This document shows, one piece after another, positions 49,321 through 60,730 of a DNA stretch of 64,000 nucleotides. Each line of letters opens with the position of its first letter. The first letter of the stretch is position 1. Position numbers and translations under genes: made by a program. Source of the DNA: Phymatolithon calcareum (Eukaryota > Rhodophyta > Florideophyceae > Hapalidiales); contig OZ345371.1 of assembly GCA_977006965.1 (NCBI GenBank), positions 434,001-498,000 on the forward strand. The letters are read 5' to 3'. The notes beneath the pieces were generated by a model. That model made no database searches and was not told where the DNA came from. It worked only from the letters and a program-made list of their open reading frames with translations.

Positions 49321-50230
49321 TAAGAGCGGTGTTATTGAGAGAAAAGTTTGAGAGTGCGGAAGCGGTGTGGGTGTGGGAACAGAAGAGGAACAGAAATGGG
49401 AGTATTTATTACGTCATGGGAGTAGCCCTCTGGGCGGGCTCTAGTTCTGCTTGGAACGCTTTGCTCCTTCGCGCCAAATAGATTTTGCATGCAAACGAGT
49501 CAAATGAACTTTACAGTACTGTTTATGGCGAGATAAAAATATTTTCGAGCAGCAGCATAAGGTCCAGAATATTTTTTAAACATTTCTGAGACGGGAAAAA
49601 ACATAAGCCCGCTGGGCCATGCTGTTACATTCAAGGAGCTCTGTATTATAAAAATTTCTGTTTCTTGAATATCGCCTGTCAAATAACGCGAGATGTACAA
49701 TTTTTGGCGATATTCTGCAAACTTTGCCCGGCGATATCTGTATTTTTCTTTAAAAATATCTTACAAAAAGAACACTTCCTTTTAGAACATCACGTTTTCC
49801 AATATCATGACAGGCTCTAAATTTAAGGGTTGTTAAGCGTACTACAGCCGTACTCTCTTTTTTAAACAAGTCGCCAAGATGGCGTATCCATGTTGACAAA
49901 CTATGTCAACGCATATCGCACTGATCTAATTTGCGTTAATAAGCGAGGAAATGTATAATTCCAGCCTTCTAATGATACTTACCCGATGTTATGATAGCTT
50001 ACAAAAGTACAGCACTTAAGAAGTCTTCAAGATACGTTCTCCCGAGAGGTGTGATGAACGTTCAATCCCCTTTTCCGGACTATATGATGTGGTTTTAGTT
50101 CTGCTACCACCGCAATGGATCTTGGCGAAATCCTTGCTCTCTAGGTCAAAGTGAGTGTGTTACTATTCCTCCAGCTGCAGATGGTGTTACTATTCCTCCA
50201 GCTGTATTTTCTGATGTCGGACCGGCCATA
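49321..50230. other. AT-rich, no gene seen
   Basis: Presumably the 5' end of the following transposon lies in the right part. A 21-bp word, GTGTTACTATTCCTCCAGCT plus G, is present twice at about 50157 and 50184. Confidence 0.4.
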
Positions 50231-51059
50231 ATGCGCCGAACTCCACGCAGCAGCACAGTATTTGTAAGACGTTTTCGTGGCCTTTTAGGAGTAACTCCAA
50301 TGGCGTGCTGCCGCCTTTGGGAACGTCTTTTCCATGGGCCTGGTGGGCTTCCGCATCATTTATTGTGGGCGCTCCCTCTTTTAAAGGTATACGCTTGTGA
50401 ACACGTCCACGCTATTATGGCTGGCGTGGTCGAGAAGACATTTCGAAAATGGTCGAGAATCTTTGTCCGGCGCCTGGCGTTCTTAAATGTCGAATGTCAT
50501 TTATTTTTTTTAACTAACGCTCCCAAAGCACATGTACTAACTACATTTCAGATTTCTTGGGAACACCGCCGACTTGGCCGCCCTCTGAACAGTTGCTATG
50601 TATACGTGGACGGAAAAGATTTTAAGATATTGGAGCCGACGCCTTTCGATACAAAGTGGTTCTCTTTCAAGTTCAAAGGGCCTGAGTTGAGGTAGGAGGT
50701 CGGACTAACATTGGATATGGGCGAAATAGTGTGGGTGAACGGTCCGTTTCCCGCCAGTAATCCGGACGTCACTATTTTTAGGAGTGATATAAAACACGCA
50801 CTTCAACCTGGTGAACGTGTCGTGGCGGACAAGGGCTACGGTGGACGCCATGTGATCCGCAGCTCACGCCTGCGCAGCGGACTCTCTGTGCAGATCTTCG
50901 TGCTCGACATGAAACTGTCAATAAGCGTTTCAAACAGTTTGCAGTCCTAGCTCAGCGATTTCGGCACCACCGTTCTATCCACTCTTTCTGTTTCCACGCA
51001 GTTGCTAACATCACGCAGTTCATGATGACAACTGATCCTCTCTTCTTTGTTGAATATTA
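50231..51059 (+). pseudogene. Harbinger/IS5-type (DDE_Tnp_4-like) transposase with one intron
   Basis: Exon 1 (50231-50488) encodes FRGLLGVTPMACCRLWERLF and ENVEKTFRKW-like sequence (VEKTFRKWSRIFVRRLAFLN). A 63-bp GT...TTTCAG intron (50489-50551) follows. Exon 2 has CYVYVDGKDFKILEPTPFDT (first Asp), a stop at the end of FKFKGPELR, then GEIVWVNGPF, GERVVADKGYGG (second Asp). After another frameshift comes RARHETVNKRFKQFAVLAQR (Glu), ending at the TAG at 51057-51059. The D...D...E set and the ARHE-x-x-N-x-R motif are those of the PIF/Harbinger (HARBI1-like) family. Terminal repeats were not located. Confidence 0.8.
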
Positions 51060-51268
51060 GAAAGAAATGCTTTTTTGAAGCAAAATAAAAATTGCATAAA
51101 TGCGAACCGGTAGAACTAATCCTTGACAATAGACACGTACCTCGTGTGCCCTAATCCGCTCTAGATACGTATGATGCATCGGGTGCGCTGGGAGGTGCGG
51201 GAAATACTGAAAGAAGGACAAAACACTCATTATATCATTTACTGTAAGATTCCGATTTCAATTAAACA

Positions 51269-51930
51269 TCAGAGCATCTCAAATTCGTCTTGATCGTTCA
51301 CCACGGCATACTGCTCAACGAATGCCTTCATCTCTACATACACGATTTTGGCAGAGCTTTCGCGCCAGGATAAGTTGTACTTACTGTCAATGTGATTCAG
51401 GACTGCAAACGGCAAAGGATTGCGAGCAACGGAGACAAGCTGATCTGAAATACGGCCTCGAACCTTCTTCAGTGCATCCTCGAAGCCAGTGTATTTAGGA
51501 TGGAAAACCTGAAAATCGCCTGGTGCGTCAGGTCGAAGCCATTTTTTGTGCATCATGGTAAGATCCACCATAGGCCCTGGCCACTCTACGGTAATCTCCA
51601 GCGACATACCGCCGGGGGAGATCGAAATCGAGAAATCACCTAAGTCCACACCCGACGGCAGCAGAACAGCAGCTGTAATTCGTTTTGCCATCGCTCCAGG
51701 TTCTCTCCGCGTAGACAGTAGGTATAAGGGCTTGAAACATTTATCGCCAATGGTCAACTAAGATCCAGCACCAGGAGGATCAATGTCGTCATCATCGGTA
51801 TCATCGACATCTGCGACCGGTGCAACACCGGTTGCACGGCGCTTTTTCAAGAGTGGGCCTCCGGAAATTCGGCGATTTAAGCCGTTCTCCTCGCTCTCAG
51901 TCGCTGTGGCTGTTTGTAGAAAAGAATTAA
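51269..51930 (-). CDS. uncharacterised protein associated with transposon-rich DNA
   Basis: The main frame, 51757-51269, encodes an all-alpha/beta-looking domain: ITAAVLLPSGVDLGDFSISI, SPGGMSLEITVEWPGPMVDL, then KKWLRPD and a helical C-terminus ending DEFEML. The first ATG gives a start at 51691 (MAKRIT). The same frame continues upstream (51910-51765) as NGLNRRISGGPLLKKRRATG and a very acidic DDTDDDDID segment, ending in one TAG before this domain, so the gene is either split, interrupted or read from the internal ATG. A related damaged copy lies at 48.7-49.3 kb. It stands between two Harbinger-type transposase genes, but no link is proven. I recognise no family; the strand-rich SISISPGGMSLEITV segment is superficially like a small heat-shock fold. 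Confidence 0.5.
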
Positions 51931-52066
51931 ATCAGTACTTCGAAAAAATGATCAGAAAATAAACATATTAGAAATATAAAAACATAGCTTCAGCATATTC
52001 TTTCTTGATATTGTTGTAGCAGGTTTGGAAATTCGATAGTTTGTGTTGCTTGAATATATCTTCGGA

Positions 52067-52294
52067 CTACCAAACAGTCTTTGGATCCATATCCAGAGTA
52101 ATATCGCCGACTTTGAACTTCAATCGAAGAAGTTGAACAGCTTCTGACTTTTGGGTTGGTTTTTTGGATGATTTTCGCCATTGTTTATTTTTAATTGATT
52201 GAACAGGAACTACTTCGAGTGGGGTTCCTTCAGCTGAGAATACTAGTCGCTGCATCATTTGAGTGGGTTTTATAATTCTGTGGTGAGTGCTCAT
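52067..52294 (-). CDS. short hypothetical frame, possible first exon of the 51.3-51.9 kb gene
   Basis: A 75-codon frame with a true ATG at 52294 contains a basic stretch (KNKQWRKSSKKPTQKSE) and LRLKFKVGDITLDMDPKTV. It lies just upstream of, and on the same strand as, the uncharacterised gene. A GT near its end and ACAAACAG at about 51914-51921 could bound an intron, but the phases I tried do not join in frame. Confidence 0.25.
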   Translation of the reverse strand: MSTHHRIIKPTQMMQRLVFSAEGTPLEVVPVQSIKNKQWRKSSKKPTQKSEAVQLLRLKFKVGDITLDMDPKTVW

Positions 52295-52299
52295 TTAGA

Positions 52300-54030
52300 C
52301 TGCTGTACTTAAAATTGAGAAAAAGCACACATCATAAATATCACGGAGAGGTTATCACCTTATACTACAGCTTGTTTCCCTAACCCAAGCTGATAACATG
52401 CCATGACCTCGGATGAAGTACAAATGATTCCTCCTTACTCTCATATTGCTCTATATTCACTTGCAAGAGATCAAATAAGAACAGAAAAGTAAAATTTATT
52501 TCGAAAAAACATTTCTCCTGTTCGCTCTGATAGCGGGAGCACCTATTTCATTATTGCGACCCTTTGTAATGCAAAGTGGGATCAGATTTTGAATAGCGGG
52601 ATCAGGGAAATGTTCTTCTCCTCTCATGACTAGTAGGTAGTTTGCCGTCTTGCGCACCACTGTTAGAATGCACACCGGTAGGGTTTCAAGTATGACAATA
52701 ACCTATTAATAAGTTCTTTCTGCTCAATAAAACTAGGTTTTTCTAGGTAGGGTCTACGTACACAACCCACTTGAACGCCCTAAGAAGCGAAAAAAGTGTA
52801 AGTCGAAATTGCTGTACTTAGTTTATATTCCACTTGCTTGCATTCATTTTGTTCCACAGCACTCAGACAGCACGCGAAAGTTTCGCGAAAGTTTCGCATA
52901 ACTTTTGCATAACACTAAGTTAGGTAAAAGGACGAATGAATTAATCGCCCTACTTTAGAAGGCAAAAAAAATAAAAATGAGAAATGCCGTGAGCCAGTGC
53001 TTTTCAGAAGTTGAATCTTCTCGTCCCTCTACATACTTCGCTCTAAATCACATTGTAAAAAATCTTAGTGAATTATCCGAAACTTGAGGTCAAAAATGCG
53101 AAATTTCGCGCTTTTGGCAAAAGTTTCGTCCTTTCAGAGGTTAATTTTTCTTAATTTACAGTAGGTTTTCTTTCCCATTCCTTTCGTATACATACAGTGT
53201 AGGGAGCTATTCCACCATGTCTGTATCCCTATTTATATTCTCTTATGGGGATCCAGCTTTCGCCTCTCAAATTTTAACCAAAAACTTCCTCCCCAAAACT
53301 TTCGCTCGATAAAACACATACTTTGGGCATTTTGAAGATTTCATGCCCTTCATATATAGCTACAAGCAGAAACAGAAAACCACTGATGCTGCACAGGAAC
53401 ATGTTTCTCATATAAGAGACCCGTGAACTGGTGACATTACAGCACAGTGTTAAAAAGATTTACCATTTCATACAAATAGTGCTCCACAGTTTGCCTATTA
53501 TTATCCAATGTACTTAGTACTGTGCGATCTGTAGATTCCCTTCCCCTGTTTTTGTTCTTATTCCAGTGCAAGAGCGAAAAAGTAAATGATGCTATGTAAA
53601 CTGCAAGCTCACATAAAATGAACTGTTTTCAACAGCTTTTTGATCAAAAAACGTGGAAATTTCATGAGCTCTGGTGTATTTTTGTGCACATATGTGCTCT
53701 TCACCAGTCGCATGAGTAACACAAAAAATAAAGATCGAGGCTAGTTCTCGTTTATTTTATTTGCGACATTCTTAGAACTCTATTGGAATCTACGTAATTT
53801 ATCCAAAAGTCAAGAGACTGTATTGTCCATTTTTCGTAGGGCCACGTAATCAGCTCGCACGAAATGCTTGCATTTATACTACGTACCTATCCTTACACTG
53901 CATGATATATCTTTGTTACCAGTAGTGTACAGTTCAAGCTACCATACGTAGCTTGACAGACCAGAAGTCAATATAAGATCGGTGCTATTTTCTTTGTCAC
54001 TAGTACCAAGTTGGCAAAACGAGAGAGAGT
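52300..54030. other. AT-rich intergenic region
   Basis: No gene, repeat or RNA gene is apparent over 1.7 kb. A short direct repeat, CGAAAGTTTCG twice near 52873-52900, is present. The right part should contain the 5' end of the next transposon. Confidence 0.4.
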
Positions 54031-54033
54031 ATC

Positions 54034-54893
54034 ATGGTGCCCGGTCCGCCGTTCCCCCTGTTAACTGCTTCACAGTTTTGCTCTATTGCACACCCCATGC
54101 TACGTAGCGCTCCTGGATTGAGCATCTACGTAGAATATCGTCGCTTTCGGTGGCTTTTTCGAGTGTCACCACTTGTCTGCGCAACAGTATGGAATATGCT
54201 TTTATCGTCAATGCCTACTAAGTCCAGTCCCAAACACCTGCTGTTGGCGCTTTTATTTCTGAAAGCATACGTCAATGAGCACAATAACAGAATCATCTCT
54301 GGTGCAGACGAAAAAACGTTTCGAAAATGGGCTTGGATATTTGTATCTTTAATATCTTTCCTATATGTTGTACGTTTTTCACAGTTATTTGCTTTGTTAT
54401 TTTTATTTGTTCTAGTCACTGTTTCTTTTTGCAGATAAAGTGGGACAATAGGTTCGAAGGGGACAATGACTATCATTGCAAAGTATCAGTGGACGGGACA
54501 GACTGTCGTATTTATGAACCGACAACATTTAACAAGAAATGGTATTCACATAAGTTCCATGGCCCCGGTCCGCGGTTTGATGTTGGAATTTGCATCGCAA
54601 CCGGGAATATTGTCTAGATAAACGGTCCTTTTCTGTGCGGGTCGCACAGTGATGTGAAAATATTCAGACTTGCCGTGAAGTGTACTTTGGCGGAAGGTGA
54701 AAAGATTGTTGCCGATGGGGGATATCGTGACAGCAGCTGTGAGAAAGTGCCATCTACAGGGAGTATCAATGCATCGTTTCATGCACTTGCTCGTGCAAGG
54801 CATGAAACTGTAAATCGCAGGATTCTGACACGACATTTCACTCCATTCCCGCTGTTTCCACGCAGCGGCAGTTCTTACGCAGGTTTCAATTGA
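54034..54893 (+). pseudogene. second Harbinger/IS5-type transposase with the same intron position
   Basis: Exon 1 (54034-54366) encodes FRWLFRVSPLVCATVWNMLL and DEKTFRKWAWIFVSLISFLY. A 68-bp intron (GTTGTACG ... TTTTTGCAG, 54367-54434) interrupts at the same codon as in the copy at 50.5 kb. Exon 2 has IKWDNRFEGDNDYHCKVSVD (first Asp), a TAG at 54614-54616 where the relative has Trp (GNIV-stop-INGPF against EIVWVNGPF), KIVADGGYRD (second Asp) and RARHETVNRRI (Glu), ending at 54893. One stop codon aside, the frame is well kept. The two copies differ substantially, so they are distinct lineages. Confidence 0.8.
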
Positions 54894-56720
54894 AAAGGGG
54901 GAGCCTATGTTCGGTGTGAGCTGCGAGTAGTAACAGTAACATTCTCTAGACTTCCTCGTGTTTCCAAATGTTTCCGGGCATAAAATCTAAGACTTTTAAT
55001 TTATCCATTTTTCGGTTTTTCCCGCACCCCTCTGTGTAAATGTATACTGTTAAAAAAAGCGGCTAAATTCTAAAAATGCAAAAATTTCCGAAAACCGCCA
55101 TTTCCCGCAGCTCCCAGGAACATTCGTTTTGTCTATCATAAATCAGCTCGAGCTCATGATGTAAAACGTAGATACACGAGGCAACCGGCAAATGAAATGC
55201 ATTCTGCACCTCCAAAAAATCAACATTTGACTGCCGGTAGGAGCGCCCCAGACTCATCGCGATCATTATCAAATACGTTTACGGGCTAGGACAAGCATCT
55301 CGCATGCACATGGATGGACTCAAAGCAGACATGATAGCATTTCGCTTCACAACGTCCGATAGAGAGGACCAGGTGCAGCGGTAATGATGGATGCTTGCTA
55401 CATTGTACCGTTACGGAGGACTTCCTCATAGCAAGACCTAACCCAAAGAAATTTAGAAATTGAAAAAAGCAACTTCGTGCGAGGTACACTCCACAAACAC
55501 GTCCATCGGAAGAGCATTTCATCGGATAGAAGAATGAGTGCCACAGAAAGCCTCACTCTACAAAAATCAGTCAGACTTCTCTTGCAATGAAAATTATTGA
55601 AGACTTTGCGGTGTTAAATGAAATCCATCGTTAACATTGTATCTCCCTAAGCTCTCTCTCGAAGCTGGAAAAAGAGATTCACTACTACGAAACACACCCT
55701 TTCGGAGCAGCACTCGGTACCCTTCGACAACTTTCTTTCTTTATTGTGGAAAACTCGTTCACGCAGATAGTAGGCTACTGAGGGTGTTCCAAAATAGTTT
55801 CTCATGTTTCAAAGATTTGAGTACGTCTATGAGTCTCTAATGGCAAGATGTTTCTACAGTCATGGTACCTTCTCGTCCACTAAACTTCCGTCTGGAGGCA
55901 GAACGTCCAGCACAGCGTAGCAATAGATGTTCGTTACAGTCGATAGTACACATCTTGCATGCTGGCTTGTACGGAATTTCATCCAAGTTGCGTCCAGCGT
56001 GAAAAGAGGCCAACAGAGGCCAACAGTCCCCAAATCAGCTGATGCAAGATCACTTCAGCTCGTCTGTGCGATAGTGGAAAGTCGTCGGATAGTGTCAGAA
56101 TAGGGAGAGCCTTGGATGTGAGAGACTACCTGATGAATTTTCTCGCTGCCTCGACTATCAACGGGACTCTCTGGTGGTGCCCAAGGCCTCTTTTAAAAAT
56201 ACCCTTGCGAGCTAGTGTGACAGAACAGTCATTCTGGGAATTCCGCAATGACTCTATATCCAATTGGCTTCGACAGAGCTCTCCTTGAGCATCAGTTGTT
56301 CAATAAGGCACCAAAGCTTCCGTATCATTTCCCCGTACATCCGTGGCTTGTCGTAAATTGCATCGATGGAGCTCCTGCTCTCTGTGAACCAACGTATAGT
56401 GCTTCCAGCTGCAAAGGGACGCCATACGACTTCTTGAAATGAACGACCGGCGGTGAATGCTTCCGCGTCGTATGAAGAACCAACAGCTGTTGCAGTTTTT
56501 CAAGCCACTGTGGGATACCTGGGCACCTGAAAGCCGACGAGAATTACGTAATCAGATCTCTTGACGCATCAAGGCGTACCCTAGACTATGGAAGCCGCAA
56601 GGTCCACAATTGAACCGCAAAATTCGATGAAACTAAGAAATGTACATTTTCTACCGCCAGAACCCTGGATTATTCACAGACGTGCTGAAGTAATCCTAAA
56701 TTAGGAACATAAAAATCCAA
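54894..56720. other. mostly unassigned, with an inverted LINE relic
   Basis: Minus-strand sequence at 55780-55960 carries the LINE C-terminal CCHC segment CKMCTIDCNEHLLLRCAGRS followed by ASRRKF, matching 30.5-30.65 kb. Minus frames at 55272-55063 and 55522-55286 look weakly protein-like without a family. The plus frame at 56248-56442 is not supported. The rest is featureless. Confidence 0.4.
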
Positions 56721-56727
56721 GCTGCAA

Positions 56728-56803
56728 GCAACAATTAGTGCGGACCGCACTAATCAGGAACCTGGTATACTATTTAGGAACCCGCACTAATAGTTGTGAC
56801 CAG
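56728..56803. repeat. left end repeat of the pogo/Tc5-like element
   Basis: The 76-bp unit begins CAACAATTAGTGCGGACCGC and ends CCCGCACTAATAGTTGTG, so its ends are inverted. A related unit lies at 59238-59331 on the far side of the transposase pseudogene. Confidence 0.6.
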
Positions 56804-56905
56804 CAATGAGTGCCTCAGGTTTACAGAAACACTATTCTCGCCAGCAAGACGAGAGATAAGAAAGGAAAGTACTTATTGCTATTAACAGACGACCGAGTGA
56901 ATAAA

Positions 56906-58483
56906 TTATACATCTTCCTGTATGTTCGCGTACTTCTCTTCAAGATCTGGTACTGGCTCCCCTTCTAAATGCACTTTATGCTCACGGGCAATCTCTTGCA
57001 ACTCTCTTTTCAACTGCGACACTTTCCACACCCCGTTTTCCATACCAATACCGCATTGGAGCATTGCTTTTATGGCCATGGTCATTCCGTTCGTGTCTTT
57101 GATATTGTTAACTTCTCGAATAACATCAGCAGCCAGCCGCAAGAAATAACCCTTCCCGGGATTTCTCATGGCTCCTGAGTTCCTTCCATCCCGCCGGCTC
57201 GAGTCCTTGAAACCATTACCGCTCATGATCTGATTCAATTTTCGCTTCTCCCACTTCTCTCTCCAAACAGATTTGATTTTGGCTATTACAAAAGAATCAG
57301 CAGGCTGAATCTTATCGGTCGCATTCGGTACGAGATTCCTAACGGTAGCATTAATTCGTCGCAGAACCGTCGTGGAAGCTTCAGTCTCTGCAATTCCTGA
57401 GGCATTGTCACACCATATGCGCCTCGTCCTCCCTGATTGTACTGAACAACGTTGAGCGCGGCGCTCTTGAAGCCATTCAACCCAAAGTCGTTGATTGATG
57501 AATCCACTTTTGCTTGTGCGATAAGAAACGCCGGGTACATTATCTGGAACACCGCCTATGGGATATCTGGAGTTATCGTTCTGAAAAATCATAAAAGGAA
57601 CTTCAATTCGTCCGTCAGGACCTCCAGTAATGCGAACAACCATAGTCATGCCTTGTCCGTCCGATACAACATCACTGTACTTCACTTTTTTGTCTCCTCG
57701 AAACGCCAGAGTCTTTCCATTATCTATATTGACGAGAAAGTGTGTTTCGTCAACGTTTTCATACACTCGTCGATATTCCCTGACATGAGCTCACGTGACA
57801 CGGCGCCGAGGTGTACACGATCTTCTTGTCGATGTGTAGCTGTCGTACTGCACTGATCATTAGCTTACCACTTTGAGATCGCATAACGATGTTGTTCTTT
57901 TCCATGAACCCTTGCACCCATCGGAAAGTTAATTTCGGAATGATAGGCCTCCCTTTTTCTTCAGATGCAATATTGAAGTGAGGGTGTTCCGAGTTCTTTA
58001 TGATATGAACAGCGATCTCCTGGATCAGAGACCGCGAAAACTTGACGCCGGCTTTTCTCAAACGGTGAAACTCAGACAGAATCTGACCATAAAGCCATAA
58101 ACCCAAGGTGATGTGCGAGGACATCTTCCAGATTGCGATTTTAGAGGAACTCGTCGATTTGTCGACGATGCAGAGCGCGAATTGCTCTGCGTGACGCTGA
58201 TAGACAGAGGACCATAAAGTTGATAGCTTAAAATTGTCGCGCGCTGTTTCCACCACCGACTGCACTTAGAACTGTCATTCTTCAGTTTTCCATTAAAGAT
58301 ATCCGGAAGCCTTGCGATTGAATTGCCATGATATTTCCACAAAAACTCAAATACAGCAGTGGAGGCTTCGGGAACTCTGTCCTTGTTTTCTGAGATGGTC
58401 GTTTTTGGATTGTTCTTGTCGAAGCCCATACGCCAATGGCGGCTTTTCAGAGCAATGAGCTCGTTTTCTTCGTCTTCCAGCAT
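56906..58483 (-). pseudogene. pogo/Tc5-type (DDE_1) transposase, frameshifted
   Basis: The protein begins at ATG 58483 (MLEDEENELIALKSRHWRMG) and shifts frame near 58260. The CENP-B/Tc5-type helix-turn-helix region follows (FHRLRKAGVKFSRSLIQEIA ... PKLTFRWVQGFMEKNNIVMR). It shifts again near 57770, then gives the catalytic domain: YENVDETHFLVNIDNGKTLA (first Asp), WCDNASGIAE (second Asp) and IQPADSFVIAKIKSVWREKW (third Asp). The C-terminus is helical and acidic. The DDD arrangement and DETHF/IQPxD motifs are those of the pogo/Tigger/Jerky group. Two frameshifts make it non-functional as it stands. Confidence 0.8.
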
Positions 58484-59237
58484 ACCGTGAAGGATGATAT
58501 TGCAGAACAGTGTACTTCTGGAGGTGATGTTCAATATCGAGATTCTGTTTTTCTGATGACCGGCGTATCGCTCTTTAAATGCCTTTTCAAATCGCTATTG
58601 TTCTTACAAAAAGTCATTAATAGTATGCAATTGACGTAATGTATGCATCTCTTGCACAGAAAAGGACAAAACTGGAGTTATGTTTTAGCGAAGAGCGAAA
58701 GAATAAAGATTTTAACAAGAGATGGTTTGAAACTGGAGTTCTGTTTTCTGGAGACGTGAAAAAAGCTGCTTTAGATGAAGTGCTGATAGAACTATGACAG
58801 CAGAGATAAACGTGCTTGTTTTAATTTCCGGGCAACTTATGCATCTCGAATGCAGCACTTTACAGAGGTTTACAAAGACAGCCTTACATAGTGTAAAAAC
58901 GATTAAAATGTGTGCAGAGGGCTACTGTCGTGCCTTGCATCTCCTGGGAATACATTTGCTGCTCAGGTATCCAGCACCTTACTCAACACCCCATTTCCAG
59001 CACCACCTTGCATAGTGTAAATGAAATTCCATGGAAGCAGACACCGAGCGATGCTCAGCACATAAAAGAGAGGCACGTGCCAATGGATCTGAGGGGACCT
59101 TCCAAGCTACTGTCAGGTGTACAGTAGGACGTGGAAGATTTCAACGTGAAAACAGCACATGAGATTGAAATAACCTTTCCGAAAAAAAATATTTTAGAGA
59201 CCCTAATTAGTGCATCCACGCAAAGAAAATGAGGAGA

Positions 59238-59331
59238 CAACAATTAGTGCGGCCCACACTAATTAGGAACCTGACGTTCTATTTAGGAACCCGCACTATT
59301 TAGGAATTCGCACTAATTGTGGTCGTTACTG
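59238..59331. repeat. right end repeat of the pogo/Tc5-like element
   Basis: The unit contains CAACAATTAGTGCGG, CCTGACGTTCTATTTAGGAA, CCCGCACTATTTAGGAATTC and GCACTAATTGTGGTCGTTAC then TG, followed by TA. Read inwards, the outer edge is CAGTAACGACCACAATTAGT next to a TA, the usual start of pogo-type elements. Confidence 0.6.
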
Positions 59332-59345
59332 TAGTTTTATAGGAA

Positions 59346-59630
59346 ATGGAGAGTATGATAGTTGCATTGGACGCCACACTGAGCGAGCTTCCGAGTGCCC
59401 CCGAAGCTGTCCCCCCGAGCGAGCTCCCGTTGAAGAGCGCCTCCGAAGTTGCCCCCCGAGTGAGCTCCCGATTAAGAGCCCCCCACGGGAAGTTGTCGTC
59501 CCGAGCGGGCTTCCGATTAAGAACTCCCTCCCCGATGTTTTGTCAGCAGGGCAAGAAGATGTCGCGCTTTCGAGGTTTTTGCCTTACTTTGGCATTTTTT
59601 TACTACGGAGAAGAAGATCGTAGCGAGTGA
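59346..59630 (+). repeat. minisatellite with an open frame through it
   Basis: Between 59378 and 59535 a unit containing GAGC(G)AGCTCCCG and GAAGTTGCCCCC is present about four times with spacing of roughly 36-45 bp. A 94-codon frame runs through it (SELPLKSASEVAP repeats). I treat this as a repeat and not a gene. Confidence 0.5.
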
Positions 59631-59795
59631 CGTATACTAGCGTTGGAGAAGATGGAGATGAGTGAAGCAATTGTGAGTTGGGAACATAATTGTTACACAG
59701 AGAAGTTACTGAGGCCTAAGCTGCTCTGTTGCCGCCAAATCTGGCGTTGAGGTCTTGTCAAATAAAAACGTACAATTTCCCGGAAGAAATCTGTA
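59600..59795 (+). pseudogene. LINE 3' UTR fragment
   Basis: GGCGTTGAGGTCTTGTCAAA then TAAAAACGTACAATTTCCC matches the 3' ends of the LINE copies at 18.24 kb (complement) and 46.25 kb. Confidence 0.6.
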
Positions 59796-60486
59796 ACGCT
59801 TTGTGCAATATCATGGTAGGTTCGAAGTCACCGACATTCTAAAGGTCCATCATTCTAGTTAACGTTCGAACTTTTGATATCTTCGTGGGTTTCAAGGAAT
59901 CAATCGAAACTCGTGCCGCCTCGTTCCTCGGCACTTCCACTTGCTTGATGTGCGTATGGGATCCACAAACCGTGTAGTTCTTTCGGAATGACTCCATGTT
60001 CTGGAACTCCGAGCCCCACGTCGTGCCCCGGATAGTGCGCATGAACCGAGTTTTCGACTTGAGCTTTCGACTAACTTCTGCGCATTGTTTTCGGAAGCTT
60101 AGAAGCTGGTCGAAATGGAGATAAACGAATATGTAGGCTGGTACTTCTTCGGTCGCAGCGCCAGAAATTTGAACCATTCCGCCAAGTCATTCAAGTGGAG
60201 GCGTTCCTCGTCTGGTGAAGCACAGCACATTGCATTTTCGGGCGTTTTCAGTGATGCTAAAACCTTTGCAGTACCTTGATAATATTTGGGCAGCCTTGTT
60301 AAGCTTCTCAAAAAATTCATCCCAGCTACTGCCGACAGAGTGGAAACTGATCTCATCTGCAAGGTTTACATCCAGGTCGGAGATGCACATGTTCCACAAA
60401 GCACGCTTCCCGGCTGAAGTTCGCCTCCTAGTACTCGAGATTTCGCAATAGACGAATTTCGAGACCCCCGCTGTAATCAATAGGAG

Positions 60487-60583
60487 TGAAAAGATAAGGA
60501 TTGGGGTTTATCTTGAAAAGGGGTGATGTCTCTGTTGTGCGATGCCTCTGTCTAAGGTGCCATCAGGATCGCTGCTTAAATAG
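60487..60583 (+). repeat. LINE 3' UTR-like repeat, second copy
   Basis: GTGAAAAGATAAGGATTGGG ... ATCGCTGCTTAAATAG matches 31617-31720, which lies after a LINE stop codon. Confidence 0.55.
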
Positions 60584-60712
60584 GGCGGGGGCGAGCAATT
60601 GCACACCCTGCAAGAATGGGGGGCACTAACCAACGCTAGACTAAAAGTACGTTGAGTGTTAGTCGGTGTCTGCGAAAAATCCGTTCGTTCCTCTTGGAAG
60701 AGTCGTTCACCA

Positions 60713-60730
60713 TATTCCCTATTCCCTATT
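60713..60730. repeat. short GGGAATA repeat
   Basis: ATATTCCCTATTCCCTAT is two units of GGGAATA on the minus strand, the same heptamer found in the G-rich insert at 20742-20790. Confidence 0.5.

Noticed and set aside
51269-51757. Small heat-shock (alpha-crystallin) protein
   Set aside because: The strand pattern is suggestive but the conserved I-x-I/V and A-x-x-x-n-G-v-L motifs are absent.
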